This document shows positions 56,246-64,000 of a stretch of DNA of 64,000 nt, one piece after another (the stretch's first letter is position 1; each line of letters opens with the position of its first letter). The notes under the pieces were generated by a model that saw only the letters and a list, made by a program, of their open reading frames with translations, ran no database searches and had not been told where the DNA came from. This DNA is from Lichenicola sp964247725 (GTDB lineage: Bacteria > Pseudomonadota > Alphaproteobacteria > Acetobacterales > Acetobacteraceae), in the NCBI GenBank assembly GCA_964247725.1, contig CAXTVM010000016.1:1-64000 (forward strand), written 5' to 3'. The position numbers and the translations under genes are program-made.

Positions 56246-58840
56246 TCAGCGGTCTTCGAGCCGGCGTTCCGGCAGCAGCGCCGGCTCGAAGATCATGGTG
56301 GCGACCAGCGTGCAGGCCAGGCTCAGCAGCAGCAGGCGCCCCATGCTGGCGGTGCCGGGATGGTGCGAGGCCGCGAGCGAGCCGAACGCGGTGCCGGTGG
56401 TGAGTGCAGAGAACAGCACCGCCCGCGCGGTGGGCGAGCCCAGCGGCGCGTCCAGTCCTTCCCGCCAGTTCATCACGAAGTAGATGTTGAACGAGACGCC
56501 GACGCCGAGCAGCAGCGGCAGCGCGATGATGTTGGCGAAGTTGAGCGGCTCGGGGATCATCACCACCAGGATCACGGTGAGCAGCGCCGACAGCACCAGC
56601 GGCGACAGCACCAGCAGCATGTGCGACAGCCGGCGCAGGAACACGAACAGGATCAGCGCGATGACGCAGAGCGCGCTGAGCGCTGCGATCGCGAACGCGC
56701 GGACGATGGTGTCGGCGCTCTCGATGATGGTGAGGGCCGGCCCGGCCGCGTCCGGCCAGACCGAGCGCACCTGGTGGACGAACTCCTGCAGCACGAGGTT
56801 GTCGTTGAGCGCGCCGCGCGGATGCACCTCCATGTGCGCGCGCCCGTCCGGCAGCAGGTACTGCTCGCGGATCTCGCCTGGGATGTCGGCCTCGGTGGCG
56901 GGTGCGGCGACCGACAGCACCAGGCGGAGCTGATCCAGCTGCATCGGCAGGAAGCGGGTCAGCGCCCCGTTGGCGGCGAGCAGGGCGGGGTCGGGTGCCG
57001 CGCCCAGCGTGCGCAGCGCCGCCCCGATGCGCACCAGCGGATCGTCCGGCGGGAGGCTCGCCACCACCGGGGCCAGCGCCGTCACGGCGGCCAGGGCGGC
57101 GGCGCGGATCTGCGCGGCGTCCGGCGCCGGCCGCGGCGCCGTGGGCTCGATGGTGGGGAGCAGGATCTGCGCCGCGTCGGCGATGAGCGCCAGCTTCTCC
57201 GGCTGGTCGGTCGGCACGAAGCTGTCGAGGTAGAGCACGTCGTGCACCAGCGGCAGCGCCTCGAAGCGGGGCGCCAGGCTGCGCGCGTCGGCGAGGCTGG
57301 GGGTCAGGATCTCGGCGCTGTAGGGCGAGGTGACCGGATCGGCCATCAGCAGGTGCAGCGTGCGCATCGACTCCGAGTTCGGGTTCTTGGTGTGCAGCGG
57401 GTCGCCGTCGAAATGCAGCAGCGGGATGCAGCCGACGCCGGCGATCGCCAGAACCGCGAAGCCGGCCAGGATCGGCACCCGGCGGCGGCGGACGGCGCGG
57501 TCGATCGGCCGCGCCCAGCGGAAGCCGATCTCGCCCACCAGCGGCGCCGGCCGGAACAGGGTCAGCAGCGCCGGCAGCACGGTCAGCGTGCAGGCGAACG
57601 CGATCAGCATGCCGACGCCGGCGATCAGCCCGAGCTGGGCCACGCCGACGAAGGCGGTGGGGGTGAAGGCCATGAAGCCGGCGGCGGTGGCCAGGGCGGC
57701 GATCAGGATCTGCACGCCGGTCTCGCGGCCAGTCATCGCCAGCGCCGCCTCGTGCGTCGGCCGGGTGCCGTCGGGCAGCGACTGGGCGCGGTAGCGCACC
57801 GAGAACTGGATCGCGAAATCCACCGCGATGCCGACGAACAGCACCGCGAACGCCACCGAGATCAGGTTGAGCGTGCCGACCGCCAGCGCCGCGAAGCCGG
57901 TGGTGAACAGCAGGCCCAGCACCAGGGTCGACAGGATCGGCACGATCACCCGCCAGGTGCGCACCGCCAGGACCAGCCACAGGCTGACCAGGACCAGCGA
58001 GCCGATCAGGCCGGCGACCATGCCCTGGGCCACAGTCGCGAACTCCTCGTCGTCGAGCGCCACCTGGCCGGTGAGGAAGACCCGGGCGTGCCCGGAGCGG
58101 ACGAACTCGAGCTGCGCGATCGCGTCGCGCATCACCCGGGTGGCGGCGCCGCCGGGCTGGAACGAGCCGAAGTCCAGCCGCGGCTGGGTCACCACGAACT
58201 GGTAGCGGCCGCCGAGGTCGCTCAAGGAGCCTGACAGCAGGCGCTGCCAGGACAGCGGCGCGGGGTGGCCGGCGGCGGCGGCGGAAAGGTTGGCGGCGAA
58301 GCCCTCGAGCGGGGCGGCGAAGCTGGCCAGATTGGCCTGGCCGCGCTGCGCCCCCTCGCCGATCAGCGCCAGCGCTTCGAACAGCCCGCGCGCCGAGGGG
58401 TCGGCGGCGAGCTGGCCCAGGAACGGCTGCGCGTCGATGGTCTTGTCCAGCAGGTCGCCCAGGGGCTTGGCGGCCAGGAACAGCAGCGCGTTCCGTTCGA
58501 GGTAGGGCACCTGGCCCGGCGTCTGCACCAGCTTGTAGTGCCGCGTGTCGGGCCGCAGGCGGGCGGCGAGCTCGGCCGCCGTCACCGCGGCCTCCTCGGG
58601 GACGTCGCCTTCGATCACCGCGACCAACTGGTCCTCGCCATGCGGGAAGTCGCGCTGCAGCTCGCGCTGGCGCTTCTTCCAGGCGAGGTGCTCCGAGAAC
58701 AGGCCGCCGGTGTCGGTGGTGACGCCGAGCCGGGTCGCGGTCGCCAGCATCGCGCCCGCCGCCAGCAGCAGGGCCAGCACGGTGACCAGGATCGCGCGGC
58801 GCGAGCAGAGGGCGGCCAGGCGGCCGAGCGGATCGGACAT
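56246..58840 (-). CDS. hpnN: Hopanoid transporter HpnN (RND/MMPL type)
   Basis: HpnN moves hopanoids from the inner to the outer membrane. The 864-residue protein has about 12 membrane helices in two sets of six with large periplasmic loops. The first helix (RRAILVTVLALLLAAGAMLA) is followed by a loop with SEHLAWKKRQRELQRDFPHG. VLFVGIAVDFAIQFSVRYRA and IALPLLLGVGVSFNIYFVMN are the RND core helices with their conserved polar residues. ATG 58840 is five bases from the upstream small ORF stop. The context with an hpnL-like gene supports the name. Confidence 0.9.
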   Translation of the reverse strand: MSDPLGRLAALCSRRAILVTVLALLLAAGAMLATATRLGVTTDTGGLFSEHLAWKKRQRELQRDFPHGEDQLVAVIEGDVPEEAAVTAAELAARLRPDTRHYKLVQTPGQVPYLERNALLFLAAKPLGDLLDKTIDAQPFLGQLAADPSARGLFEALALIGEGAQRGQANLASFAAPLEGFAANLSAAAAGHPAPLSWQRLLSGSLSDLGGRYQFVVTQPRLDFGSFQPGGAATRVMRDAIAQLEFVRSGHARVFLTGQVALDDEEFATVAQGMVAGLIGSLVLVSLWLVLAVRTWRVIVPILSTLVLGLLFTTGFAALAVGTLNLISVAFAVLFVGIAVDFAIQFSVRYRAQSLPDGTRPTHEAALAMTGRETGVQILIAALATAAGFMAFTPTAFVGVAQLGLIAGVGMLIAFACTLTVLPALLTLFRPAPLVGEIGFRWARPIDRAVRRRRVPILAGFAVLAIAGVGCIPLLHFDGDPLHTKNPNSESMRTLHLLMADPVTSPYSAEILTPSLADARSLAPRFEALPLVHDVLYLDSFVPTDQPEKLALIADAAQILLPTIEPTAPRPAPDAAQIRAAALAAVTALAPVVASLPPDDPLVRIGAALRTLGAAPDPALLAANGALTRFLPMQLDQLRLVLSVAAPATEADIPGEIREQYLLPDGRAHMEVHPRGALNDNLVLQEFVHQVRSVWPDAAGPALTIIESADTIVRAFAIAALSALCVIALILFVFLRRLSHMLLVLSPLVLSALLTVILVVMIPEPLNFANIIALPLLLGVGVSFNIYFVMNWREGLDAPLGSPTARAVLFSALTTGTAFGSLAASHHPGTASMGRLLLLSLACTLVATMIFEPALLPERRLEDR

Positions 58841-58844
58841 GGCG

Positions 58845-59057
58845 TCAGGCCGCTCGGCCGGCGGGATAGGGCTGGAGCCGGGGACGCGGGCGCGGCGGCA
58901 TCCGCAGGCCAAACCGGGCCGCCGACCCCGGCAGGATGAGCGCATCGTCGGAACGGAAGCCCCGGACCTCGGCGATGACGCGCCGGTTCGGGATCGCGGC
59001 GGTGCCGAGCGACCGCACCGCGCGGCGTGCCGGACGGCGGGTCCCGCCGTCGGTCAC
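58845..59057 (-). CDS. Small basic protein coupled between hpnL-like and hpnN genes
   Basis: This 70-residue frame starts at GTG 59057, overlapping the hpnL-like stop as GTGA, and ends five bases before hpnN. It is Arg/Pro-rich with a central segment IPNRRVIAEVRGFRSDDALI and then RFGLRMPPRPRPRLQPYP. No signal peptide or helix is visible. I know no homologue. The tight coupling on both sides is the main evidence that it is translated; an alternative ATG at 59072 would overlap the upstream gene by 19 bases. Confidence 0.55.
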   Translation of the reverse strand: MTDGGTRRPARRAVRSLGTAAIPNRRVIAEVRGFRSDDALILPGSAARFGLRMPPRPRPRLQPYPAGRAA

Positions 59058-60121
59058 GACGCATCCCCGCATTCGAGCACGGCGTCCTCCAACGGGACCC
59101 GCACCGGTGGGGATGCGGCTGCCGGCGCCGCTTGCCTGGCCGGAACGGGTGCGGCCGGCAGGCGCTGCCAGCGCCGGTCGAGCCATTGCCAGGCGGCCAG
59201 CGCCGGCAGCCCGAGTGCGATCTCGCGCAGCCGCTTGATCAGGGCGAGCGCGATCGAGACCGCCGGCGGCAGGCCGAACAGGCTGCCGACGACGACGAAG
59301 CCGCCCTCGGAGACCCCCAGTGCGCCCGGCACCACGAAGCCGGCCGACTTCACCGCCTGGCCGAGGCTCTCGATCACCAGGCCGGGGCCCAGGCCGCGGT
59401 CGTGCCCCAGCACGTGCAGCGCCAGGCACACCTCGACCGCGCCCAGCAGCCAGGACAGCGACTGGTACGAGGCCGCCAGCAGCACCCGCGCCGGCGACCG
59501 GTAGAGCGCCAGCAGGCGGTCGTGCAGGCCCTGGATCCGGTCCATGTCGGTCCAGCCGAGGCTGGCCGCGACCCGCGCCAGCACGGCCTCGATCAGCCGG
59601 GCCAGCTCCAGCCACTGGGCGGCGAGGAAGCCCGCGCCCAGCAGCAGCGCCACCCCCAGCCCGCCGACCGCCTCGTCGGTGACCGCGCTGCGGCCGAGCA
59701 GGGAGAGCAGCACGGCGAGCCCGGCCACGGTGAACAGGATCTGGGTCAGCATCTCGATGGTGAGGTCGCTGACGGTGCCGGCGGCGGCGTCCGCCAGCGC
59801 CACGCCGCGCCGGCCGAGCAGCCGCACGACCGCGAACTCGCCGCCGACCTGCGCCACCGGCAACAGGCCGTTCACGCCCTCGCGCACCCAGCGCAGCAGC
59901 ACGAAGTCGGCCAGCGAGGGGCGCGGCGCGGTCGGGCCGGCGATGGTGCGCCAGCCCAGCGCCGAGACCAGCATCTGCACCAGGTGGAAGCCCACCACCA
60001 GCAAAATGCCCCAGCCGGCCTGTTCGAGCAGCGCCAGCACGTGGCCGAACCCGAAGCGGGCCAGCAGCCAGACTGCCAGACCGGCGCCGACGGTGCCGCC
60101 GATCAGGGTGAGCAGCTTCAT
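59054..60121 (-). CDS. HpnL-like membrane protein (lysylphosphatidylglycerol synthase TM fold)
   Basis: This 355-residue integral membrane protein has about eight helices and the LPG_synthase_TM pattern. VQMLVSALGWRTIAGP is followed by LLRWVREGVNGLLPVAQVGG, then FAVVRLLGRRGVALADAAAG. ESLGQAVKSAGFVVPGALGV and SEGGFVVVGSLFGL form the conserved C-terminal half. The family includes HpnL of hopanoid gene clusters. ATG 60121 starts MKLLTLIGG. It heads the operon with a small ORF, hpnN and the NUP-like gene. It probably handles lipids at the inner membrane; flippase activity is a family-level suggestion. Confidence 0.85.
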   Translation of the reverse strand: MKLLTLIGGTVGAGLAVWLLARFGFGHVLALLEQAGWGILLVVGFHLVQMLVSALGWRTIAGPTAPRPSLADFVLLRWVREGVNGLLPVAQVGGEFAVVRLLGRRGVALADAAAGTVSDLTIEMLTQILFTVAGLAVLLSLLGRSAVTDEAVGGLGVALLLGAGFLAAQWLELARLIEAVLARVAASLGWTDMDRIQGLHDRLLALYRSPARVLLAASYQSLSWLLGAVEVCLALHVLGHDRGLGPGLVIESLGQAVKSAGFVVPGALGVSEGGFVVVGSLFGLPPAVSIALALIKRLREIALGLPALAAWQWLDRRWQRLPAAPVPARQAAPAAASPPVRVPLEDAVLECGDAS

Positions 60122-60508
60122 GCGATGGGGTCCAGTCGGGTGTGGTCGAGCGGCGGCCGCGGCCGGAGCGGGCCCGCCTCCAGTGTCGCCGCACCATGTA
60201 ACCGGTGGGCAGGGCCTTGAAAACATCGAACCCGACCGTCGGCGCCCGACCCTTGCGGCCGATGCCGCGGCCGCTCGCCGTTGGCACGGGGCTGGGGCAT
60301 GCCGGAGGGATCGCGCGACGACACGCGTTCGTGGCGCTGACGCTCCGGCTGCGCCGACGGTTGGCGGACAGCGGCACGTCGACGGTCGAAGCCGCACCCT
60401 GCAGCCTGATCCTGCGCGAGCGGCGCCCGCGGCCGGCGCATGGCCGAGATCCTGCGCCGGCCTGGTCGGCCATGTGGCGCTTGTGCATCGCGAGATCGCC
60501 AGCCCCAC
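60122..60508. other. Intergenic region upstream of the hpnL-like gene
   Basis: I see no confident gene in these bases. Open frames exist on both strands, as expected at this GC content, but none has a start signal or family resemblance. The hpnL-hpnN operon promoter should lie here. Confidence 0.5.
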
Positions 60509-60582
60509 GGCTATCGCATCAGGAAGAAGGCCAGGGCGCTGCCCTGGCCTTCTCCTTTCCCGCCTCCTCAAATGCGATAGCC
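60509..60582. repeat. Dispersed palindromic repeat, copy 11 (minimal, with terminal inverted repeats)
   Basis: This 74-bp copy consists of GGCTATCGCATCAGGAAG, then GGCCAGGGC-GC-TGCCCTGGCC and CTTCTCCTT, and ends CAAATGCGATAGCC. It has the same ends as the 223-bp copies but lacks all inner hairpins, as an internal-deletion derivative would. Confidence 0.9.
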
Positions 60583-60819
60583 CTGGAACCAGCCCGTTGC
60601 CGGACGCGATGGGCGGCCCGGGCGCGTTCAGGATCAAGGCCGCTCGGCTCGGGCTGCGCGCGGTGACGGCGTCCTTGAAAGGCTGAGGGTGCAGGACGTC
60701 GACGTCCCGATGGCGGCCGCATCCGCCTCCTGACCTGCGGCGGCGACGCGTCCAGCCTCAAGCCGCCAGAGCCGTTGGGACGAACGTGTGCTCCGCGATG
60801 TATCGAGGCTCCGTGGGCA

Positions 60820-60942
60820 CTTGATCCAATCGCACCTGGCGGCGAGGCAGAGGATGCCCATGAAGGAACGGGTAGTCTCTTCGCGGCGGGTGGCGACGGA
60901 TGCCTCGTTCCGCTTCGTCGGGATCCCGGGACGGGCGCCGAG
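60820..60942 (-). pseudogene. IS5-type transposase remnant with internal deletion
   Basis: On the minus strand a frame reads LGARPGIPTKRNEA and, without a break, SVATRREETTRSFMGILCLA plus ARCDWIK. IS5-family transposases have (G)xxPxIPxKxNR followed, tens of residues later, by the VATRYEKTxRSFLGxLxLAAxxxW segment near their C terminus. Here the intervening block, including the catalytic Glu region, is missing. No intact transposase or inverted repeats are visible nearby, so this is a decayed fragment. Confidence 0.6.
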
Positions 60943-61158
60943 AGCTTGGTCCCAAAGCTGCACGAGAGCGGCCAGGCGCCTCGCGACCAGACGCTACGAT
61001 GAGACCCGGCCGACTGACTGGCTGGTCCACACGCAGCCCGACATGATTGTCCGGACGCCGAACATCGACAGCGTGCCGATCAGCTCGCTTCCCCGCGCGG
61101 TAGGCCGGACGGTGACGGTCCGGGATCGGAGACGGCCGATCCGGTCGGCGGGGCCTAG
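60943..61158. other. Spacer, possibly more of the decayed insertion sequence
   Basis: There is no coding frame with recognisable homology on either strand. It lies upstream of the transposase remnant on the minus strand and may hold further out-of-frame fragments of it. Confidence 0.35.
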
Positions 61159-61776
61159 CTACTTCTTCAGCCACCACTTGACCGGTTGCGGACCGTCCGA
61201 ATCGGCGACGTCATCATCATCGTCATCGCTGGGGACGGCGACCGGCTTGGCGACCCGGGGCGACCGCCCCGGCCTGGCCTGCGGCTGGGCATCGGGCCGG
61301 GCCTCCGCCTCCTGCAGCCGGGCGGCCTGGGCGGCCGCCTCGACGGCGGCACGGGCGGCACGGGCCCGCAGCTCTTCCAGCTCCAGCTCCATGTGGCCGA
61401 CCCGGGTCTGCAGGCTGCGGTTCGCCGCCTTCGCCGCGGCAAGCGCCAGCTCGGCCTCCTCGCGGGCGGCTTGTTCGGCGGCGAGCTCCGCCCGCAGCGC
61501 CGACAGCGCCTCGTCCGCGTCCGACTGCGCCGCGTGAGCCTGCGGATCGTGGCCGCGGCCGGCGTATTCGGTGGGCACCTCGCCATCCTTGACGAACCGG
61601 CGCCGGACCGGCTGGGTCAGCTGGTATGGCCGCGAGGGCCGGGCAGTGGCGGTGCCGATCCGGCTCAGCGACAACCTGAGCCGTTCCTCCGACTCGTCGG
61701 CGTTGGTCGTGGCCTGCAGGGTCGCCGTCGGCTGTTTGCTGTTCAAGTTGTCGGCCTCATCCCATCCGGATGCCAT
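61159..61776 (-). CDS. Coiled-coil protein with acidic tail, unknown function
   Basis: This 205-residue cytosolic protein has a polar N-terminal region (about 1-80). A long Ala/Glu-rich coiled coil follows (about 85-155, including TRVGHMELELEELRARAARA), then a Pro/Arg linker, a run of six Asp (SDDDDDDVAD) and a C-terminal QPVKWWLKK. No signal peptide or membrane helix is visible. The aromatic-basic terminus after an acidic stretch could be a peptide docking tag. I do not recognise the family. It is on the same strand as the AsmA-like gene but downstream of it by 130 bases. Confidence 0.65.
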   Translation of the reverse strand: MASGWDEADNLNSKQPTATLQATTNADESEERLRLSLSRIGTATARPSRPYQLTQPVRRRFVKDGEVPTEYAGRGHDPQAHAAQSDADEALSALRAELAAEQAAREEAELALAAAKAANRSLQTRVGHMELELEELRARAARAAVEAAAQAARLQEAEARPDAQPQARPGRSPRVAKPVAVPSDDDDDDVADSDGPQPVKWWLKK

Positions 61777-61909
61777 ATCGGCGAAACGTCGACCAGGCGG
61801 GGCTGAACGCCGCGCGGTGCTGGAGGTCGATCGAACAATTCAAGTATAGCCGACCCGGCCGCCGCCGTCTAACCGGCGCCGGCACGGTGTCGCGGCGTCG
61901 CCATGGCGC

Positions 61910-64000
61910 TCACAGCAGGTCGATGCCCTTGCAGGTCTTCGGATGGTCGCCGCCGAACATGGCGTCGATGAGCAGGGCGAGCTTGTCGAGGGCGGACGCC
62001 TGCAGCCGGCCGCGCAGGGCGACGAGCGGGCCGTCGATCAGCACCGGCACCGCGACCGCGGCACCGGCCAGCCGCGCCAGCGGCTGGATCCGCAGCCTCG
62101 CGACCTCGGCGCCGAGATCGACCTCGCCGTCGCCGCGGACCGTGAGGGCGTCGCTGTCCAGCGCCAGCGTCGGGATCCGCGCGACGCCGCCGGCGAAGAC
62201 CGTGTCCAGGCCGATGCAGCGGATCGCGATGCGGCCGTCGGTCGGGAGCCTGGTGCCGAGGGCGGCCAGCGCCGGCCCCGCCAGCTGGCGTACCGCCCCG
62301 TCGCCGAGCATGCCGGACCCCATGGCCAGCGTCAGCCGGCCGCCCAGCGAGGCGGCCAGAGCGTGGGCGCTGGCACCCTGCGCGCGCAGCAGCGCTGACA
62401 GGCGCAGGCTGCCGCTCGCCGGTCCCGGCAGGCCGGACACGCCGGCCAGCAGCGTCAGCGGCAGCGCCGGGACGCGCAGCGCGAGGCTGACCGGGACGTC
62501 ATCGCTGCCAGAGTCGGTGCCGGCATCGGCGGCGATCGTGCCCTGCAGCAGGCCGCCCGGCAGCGACACCAGCAGCCGGCCCGACCGCAGGCTCAGCGTC
62601 GCCTCGAGGTCCGGCCAGTCCTGGCCGCGCAGGCGCACAGCATCGGCCTGCAGCGTCAGGTCGACCATCGGTCCGCGCAGCAGCCGCCATGGCAGCGGCC
62701 GGTCCGGGATCAGCGGGCCGGCGGCGCGCGGCGCGGCCGGGATCGCCGCCGGCGCGGGCGATGCGGTGACCGGGGAGAGCAGCGCATCGAGGTCGAGGCG
62801 CGTCGCGTGCAGGCGCCCCGTCAGCGATAGCGGCGGCCGCAGCCCGACCGCGATCCCGCCGGTGAGCGCGCCCTCGCGCGACTGCAGGCTGGCATCGCGC
62901 AGCTGGACCGCGACGCCGTCGGCGGGCACCCGCAGCCTGGCGGCCAGCACGGCGTCGGTGAGCGGCGGCAGCGCCGCCGCCAGCATCGGGCCCAGCGCCG
63001 CCAGCGACGGCGCCTGCACGCGCAGGCCGGCCTCGAGCCCGTCGAACCCGAACCCGTCCAGCCCCAGCCTGCCGTCCGCCGACAGCAGGCCGAGCGGCCG
63101 GACCGGGTCCGGCCCCGCGCGCAGCAGGAAGTGGAAGGCGGCATCGCGGCGTCCGCCTGGCTGCGGCGGCATCGCCAGCCCGCCCGCCAGGGCCAGCGCC
63201 TGGGCGCGAAGGTGCCCCCACGCCTGGAAGCCGACCGTGCCGCCGGCCGCCGGCAGGGCGACGTCGAGCCCGTCCAGCCGCAGCCCCGGCAGGCGGTCGC
63301 CGAGATCGGCGCTCGCCACGAGCAGCCGCGTCCGCCCGATCAGCGGCGGGTCGCCGGGGGCCGGCCCGTTCGCGAGGCGGGTCGACAGCCGCACGCCGTG
63401 CAGCGCCGGCAGCCGCAGCTCGGCCAGCAGCGCATCGAGCGCCTCCAGCCGCGGCACGAGCGCCTCGACCTGCAGGTCGAACGCGCCGGCCAGCCCGACC
63501 CGCCCGGTCGCCGTCGCGGCGGCGTCGAACGCCGCCATGCGCACCACCGTGATCCACGGGTCGGTCACCTGGCCGGTTGGCACCGCCGAGGCGGCGAGCG
63601 CGAACGGGCTGTTGTCGGCATAGACCAGCACCGCGGACAGCGAGAGCGCGCCGTCCGCGCCGCGCTGGGCGAGGTCGAGCGAGCGGATGCCGATCACGTT
63701 GGTCCGCATCGGCAGACGGAGGGTGATCATGCCGTTGCGGACGTGCGTGGCGCGGAACTCCAGCGGGAACCGCGGTCCGGACGCCAGGCTGGCCGGCTGG
63801 CCGGCGCGGTGCGGTGCCGCGGCGTGGAACACCCAGTTGGGCACGCCGCCGACCTGCTCGAACAGGATGTTGGGGCCGATCAGGGTCAGCCGGGTGACCT
63901 CAATGCGCCAGAGCAGCAGTGCCGGCAGCGAGACCTGCGCCTCAATGCGCTCCGCCCGCGCCATGTCCGGCCGGCTGCCGCCTGGCAGGTTGGCCAGCCG
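61910..64000 (-). CDS. AsmA-family protein, N terminus beyond window
   Basis: This is the C-terminal 696 or so codons of a large AsmA protein. The frame stays open to the window edge, so the N terminus, with its expected signal anchor, is missing. MARAERIEAQVSLPALL at 63964 is internal: the preceding codons (LANLPGGSRPD) continue the usual AsmA block, followed by VTRLTLIGPNILFEQV. The C-terminal domain has LRLSALLRAQGASAHALAAS and ends DALFGG-like AMFGGDHPKTCKGIDLL. AsmA-like proteins span the periplasm and are linked to phospholipid transport to the outer membrane. Confidence 0.88.
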   Translation of the reverse strand, partial: RLANLPGGSRPDMARAERIEAQVSLPALLLWRIEVTRLTLIGPNILFEQVGGVPNWVFHAAAPHRAGQPASLASGPRFPLEFRATHVRNGMITLRLPMRTNVIGIRSLDLAQRGADGALSLSAVLVYADNSPFALAASAVPTGQVTDPWITVVRMAAFDAAATATGRVGLAGAFDLQVEALVPRLEALDALLAELRLPALHGVRLSTRLANGPAPGDPPLIGRTRLLVASADLGDRLPGLRLDGLDVALPAAGGTVGFQAWGHLRAQALALAGGLAMPPQPGGRRDAAFHFLLRAGPDPVRPLGLLSADGRLGLDGFGFDGLEAGLRVQAPSLAALGPMLAAALPPLTDAVLAARLRVPADGVAVQLRDASLQSREGALTGGIAVGLRPPLSLTGRLHATRLDLDALLSPVTASPAPAAIPAAPRAAGPLIPDRPLPWRLLRGPMVDLTLQADAVRLRGQDWPDLEATLSLRSGRLLVSLPGGLLQGTIAADAGTDSGSDDVPVSLALRVPALPLTLLAGVSGLPGPASGSLRLSALLRAQGASAHALAASLGGRLTLAMGSGMLGDGAVRQLAGPALAALGTRLPTDGRIAIRCIGLDTVFAGGVARIPTLALDSDALTVRGDGEVDLGAEVARLRIQPLARLAGAAVAVPVLIDGPLVALRGRLQASALDKLALLIDAMFGGDHPKTCKGIDLL

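Overview
The window is a chromosomal segment of a GC-rich (roughly 70 percent by eye) Gram-negative alphaproteobacterium. An LptF/LptG pair implies LPS export. Hopanoid-type genes (hpnL-like and hpnN), a DXP-dependent vitamin B6 pair (pdxA-pdxJ) and an alphaproteobacterial mdh-sucA-sucB-lpd order all fit Rhodospirillales/Acetobacteraceae. That placement rests on gene content only. I saw no rRNA or tRNA gene, CRISPR array, prophage or intact insertion sequence. The sequence has one 100-N assembly gap (1618-1717).

Layout. 1-16.5 kb is a cell-surface region. It holds a polytopic GT-C-like membrane protein, lptF-lptG, a CDP-alcohol phosphotransferase with a nucleotidyltransferase and a DXD glycosyltransferase, two GT4 glycosyltransferases, a radical SAM protein and a Wzx-type flippase. 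It is interrupted by a lower-GC insert (PrlF-like antitoxin plus an NmrA-like protein) and ends at asd. 16.8-20.6 kb carries a GH15-like protein with altered catalytic motifs and zwf. 20.7-23.1 kb has a 2OG-Fe(II) oxygenase, a small secreted protein and zapE. 23.5-31 kb is the TCA block mdh-sucA-sucB-lpd, without sucCD. 31-34.2 kb has pdxA-pdxJ, an aldo/keto reductase and a small metallophosphatase. 34.5-36.8 kb encodes a PAS-PAS-GGDEF-EAL protein.

36.8-42.9 kb is the most unusual locus. Three SPFH/HflK-HflC-like genes, one with a histidine-rich N terminus, are followed by a P1B-type metal ATPase whose last membrane segment does not match the classic selectivity motifs. A tandem array of 30-bp units spans the last gene junction. 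43-50.6 kb has a secreted metallophosphoesterase, an aminotransferase, pyruvate kinase, an SH3 protein and a ThiF/DsrE pair. 51.6-54.4 kb is a radical SAM-UdgX DNA repair pair. 54.4-60.1 kb has a HAD enzyme and a translationally coupled operon of hpnL-like gene, small unknown ORF, hpnN and a purine nucleoside permease-like gene. The end holds a decayed transposase, a coiled-coil protein and an AsmA protein cut by the window edge.

A dispersed palindromic repeat recurs about every 6 kb (eleven clear copies). Complete copies are bounded by terminal inverted repeats GGCTATCGCAT/ATGCGATAGCC and contain nested hairpins. Copies sit between co-directional, convergent and divergent genes alike, and several genes take their stop codon or C-terminal tail from them. 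Many adjacent genes overlap as ATGA or GTGA, so translational coupling is common here.
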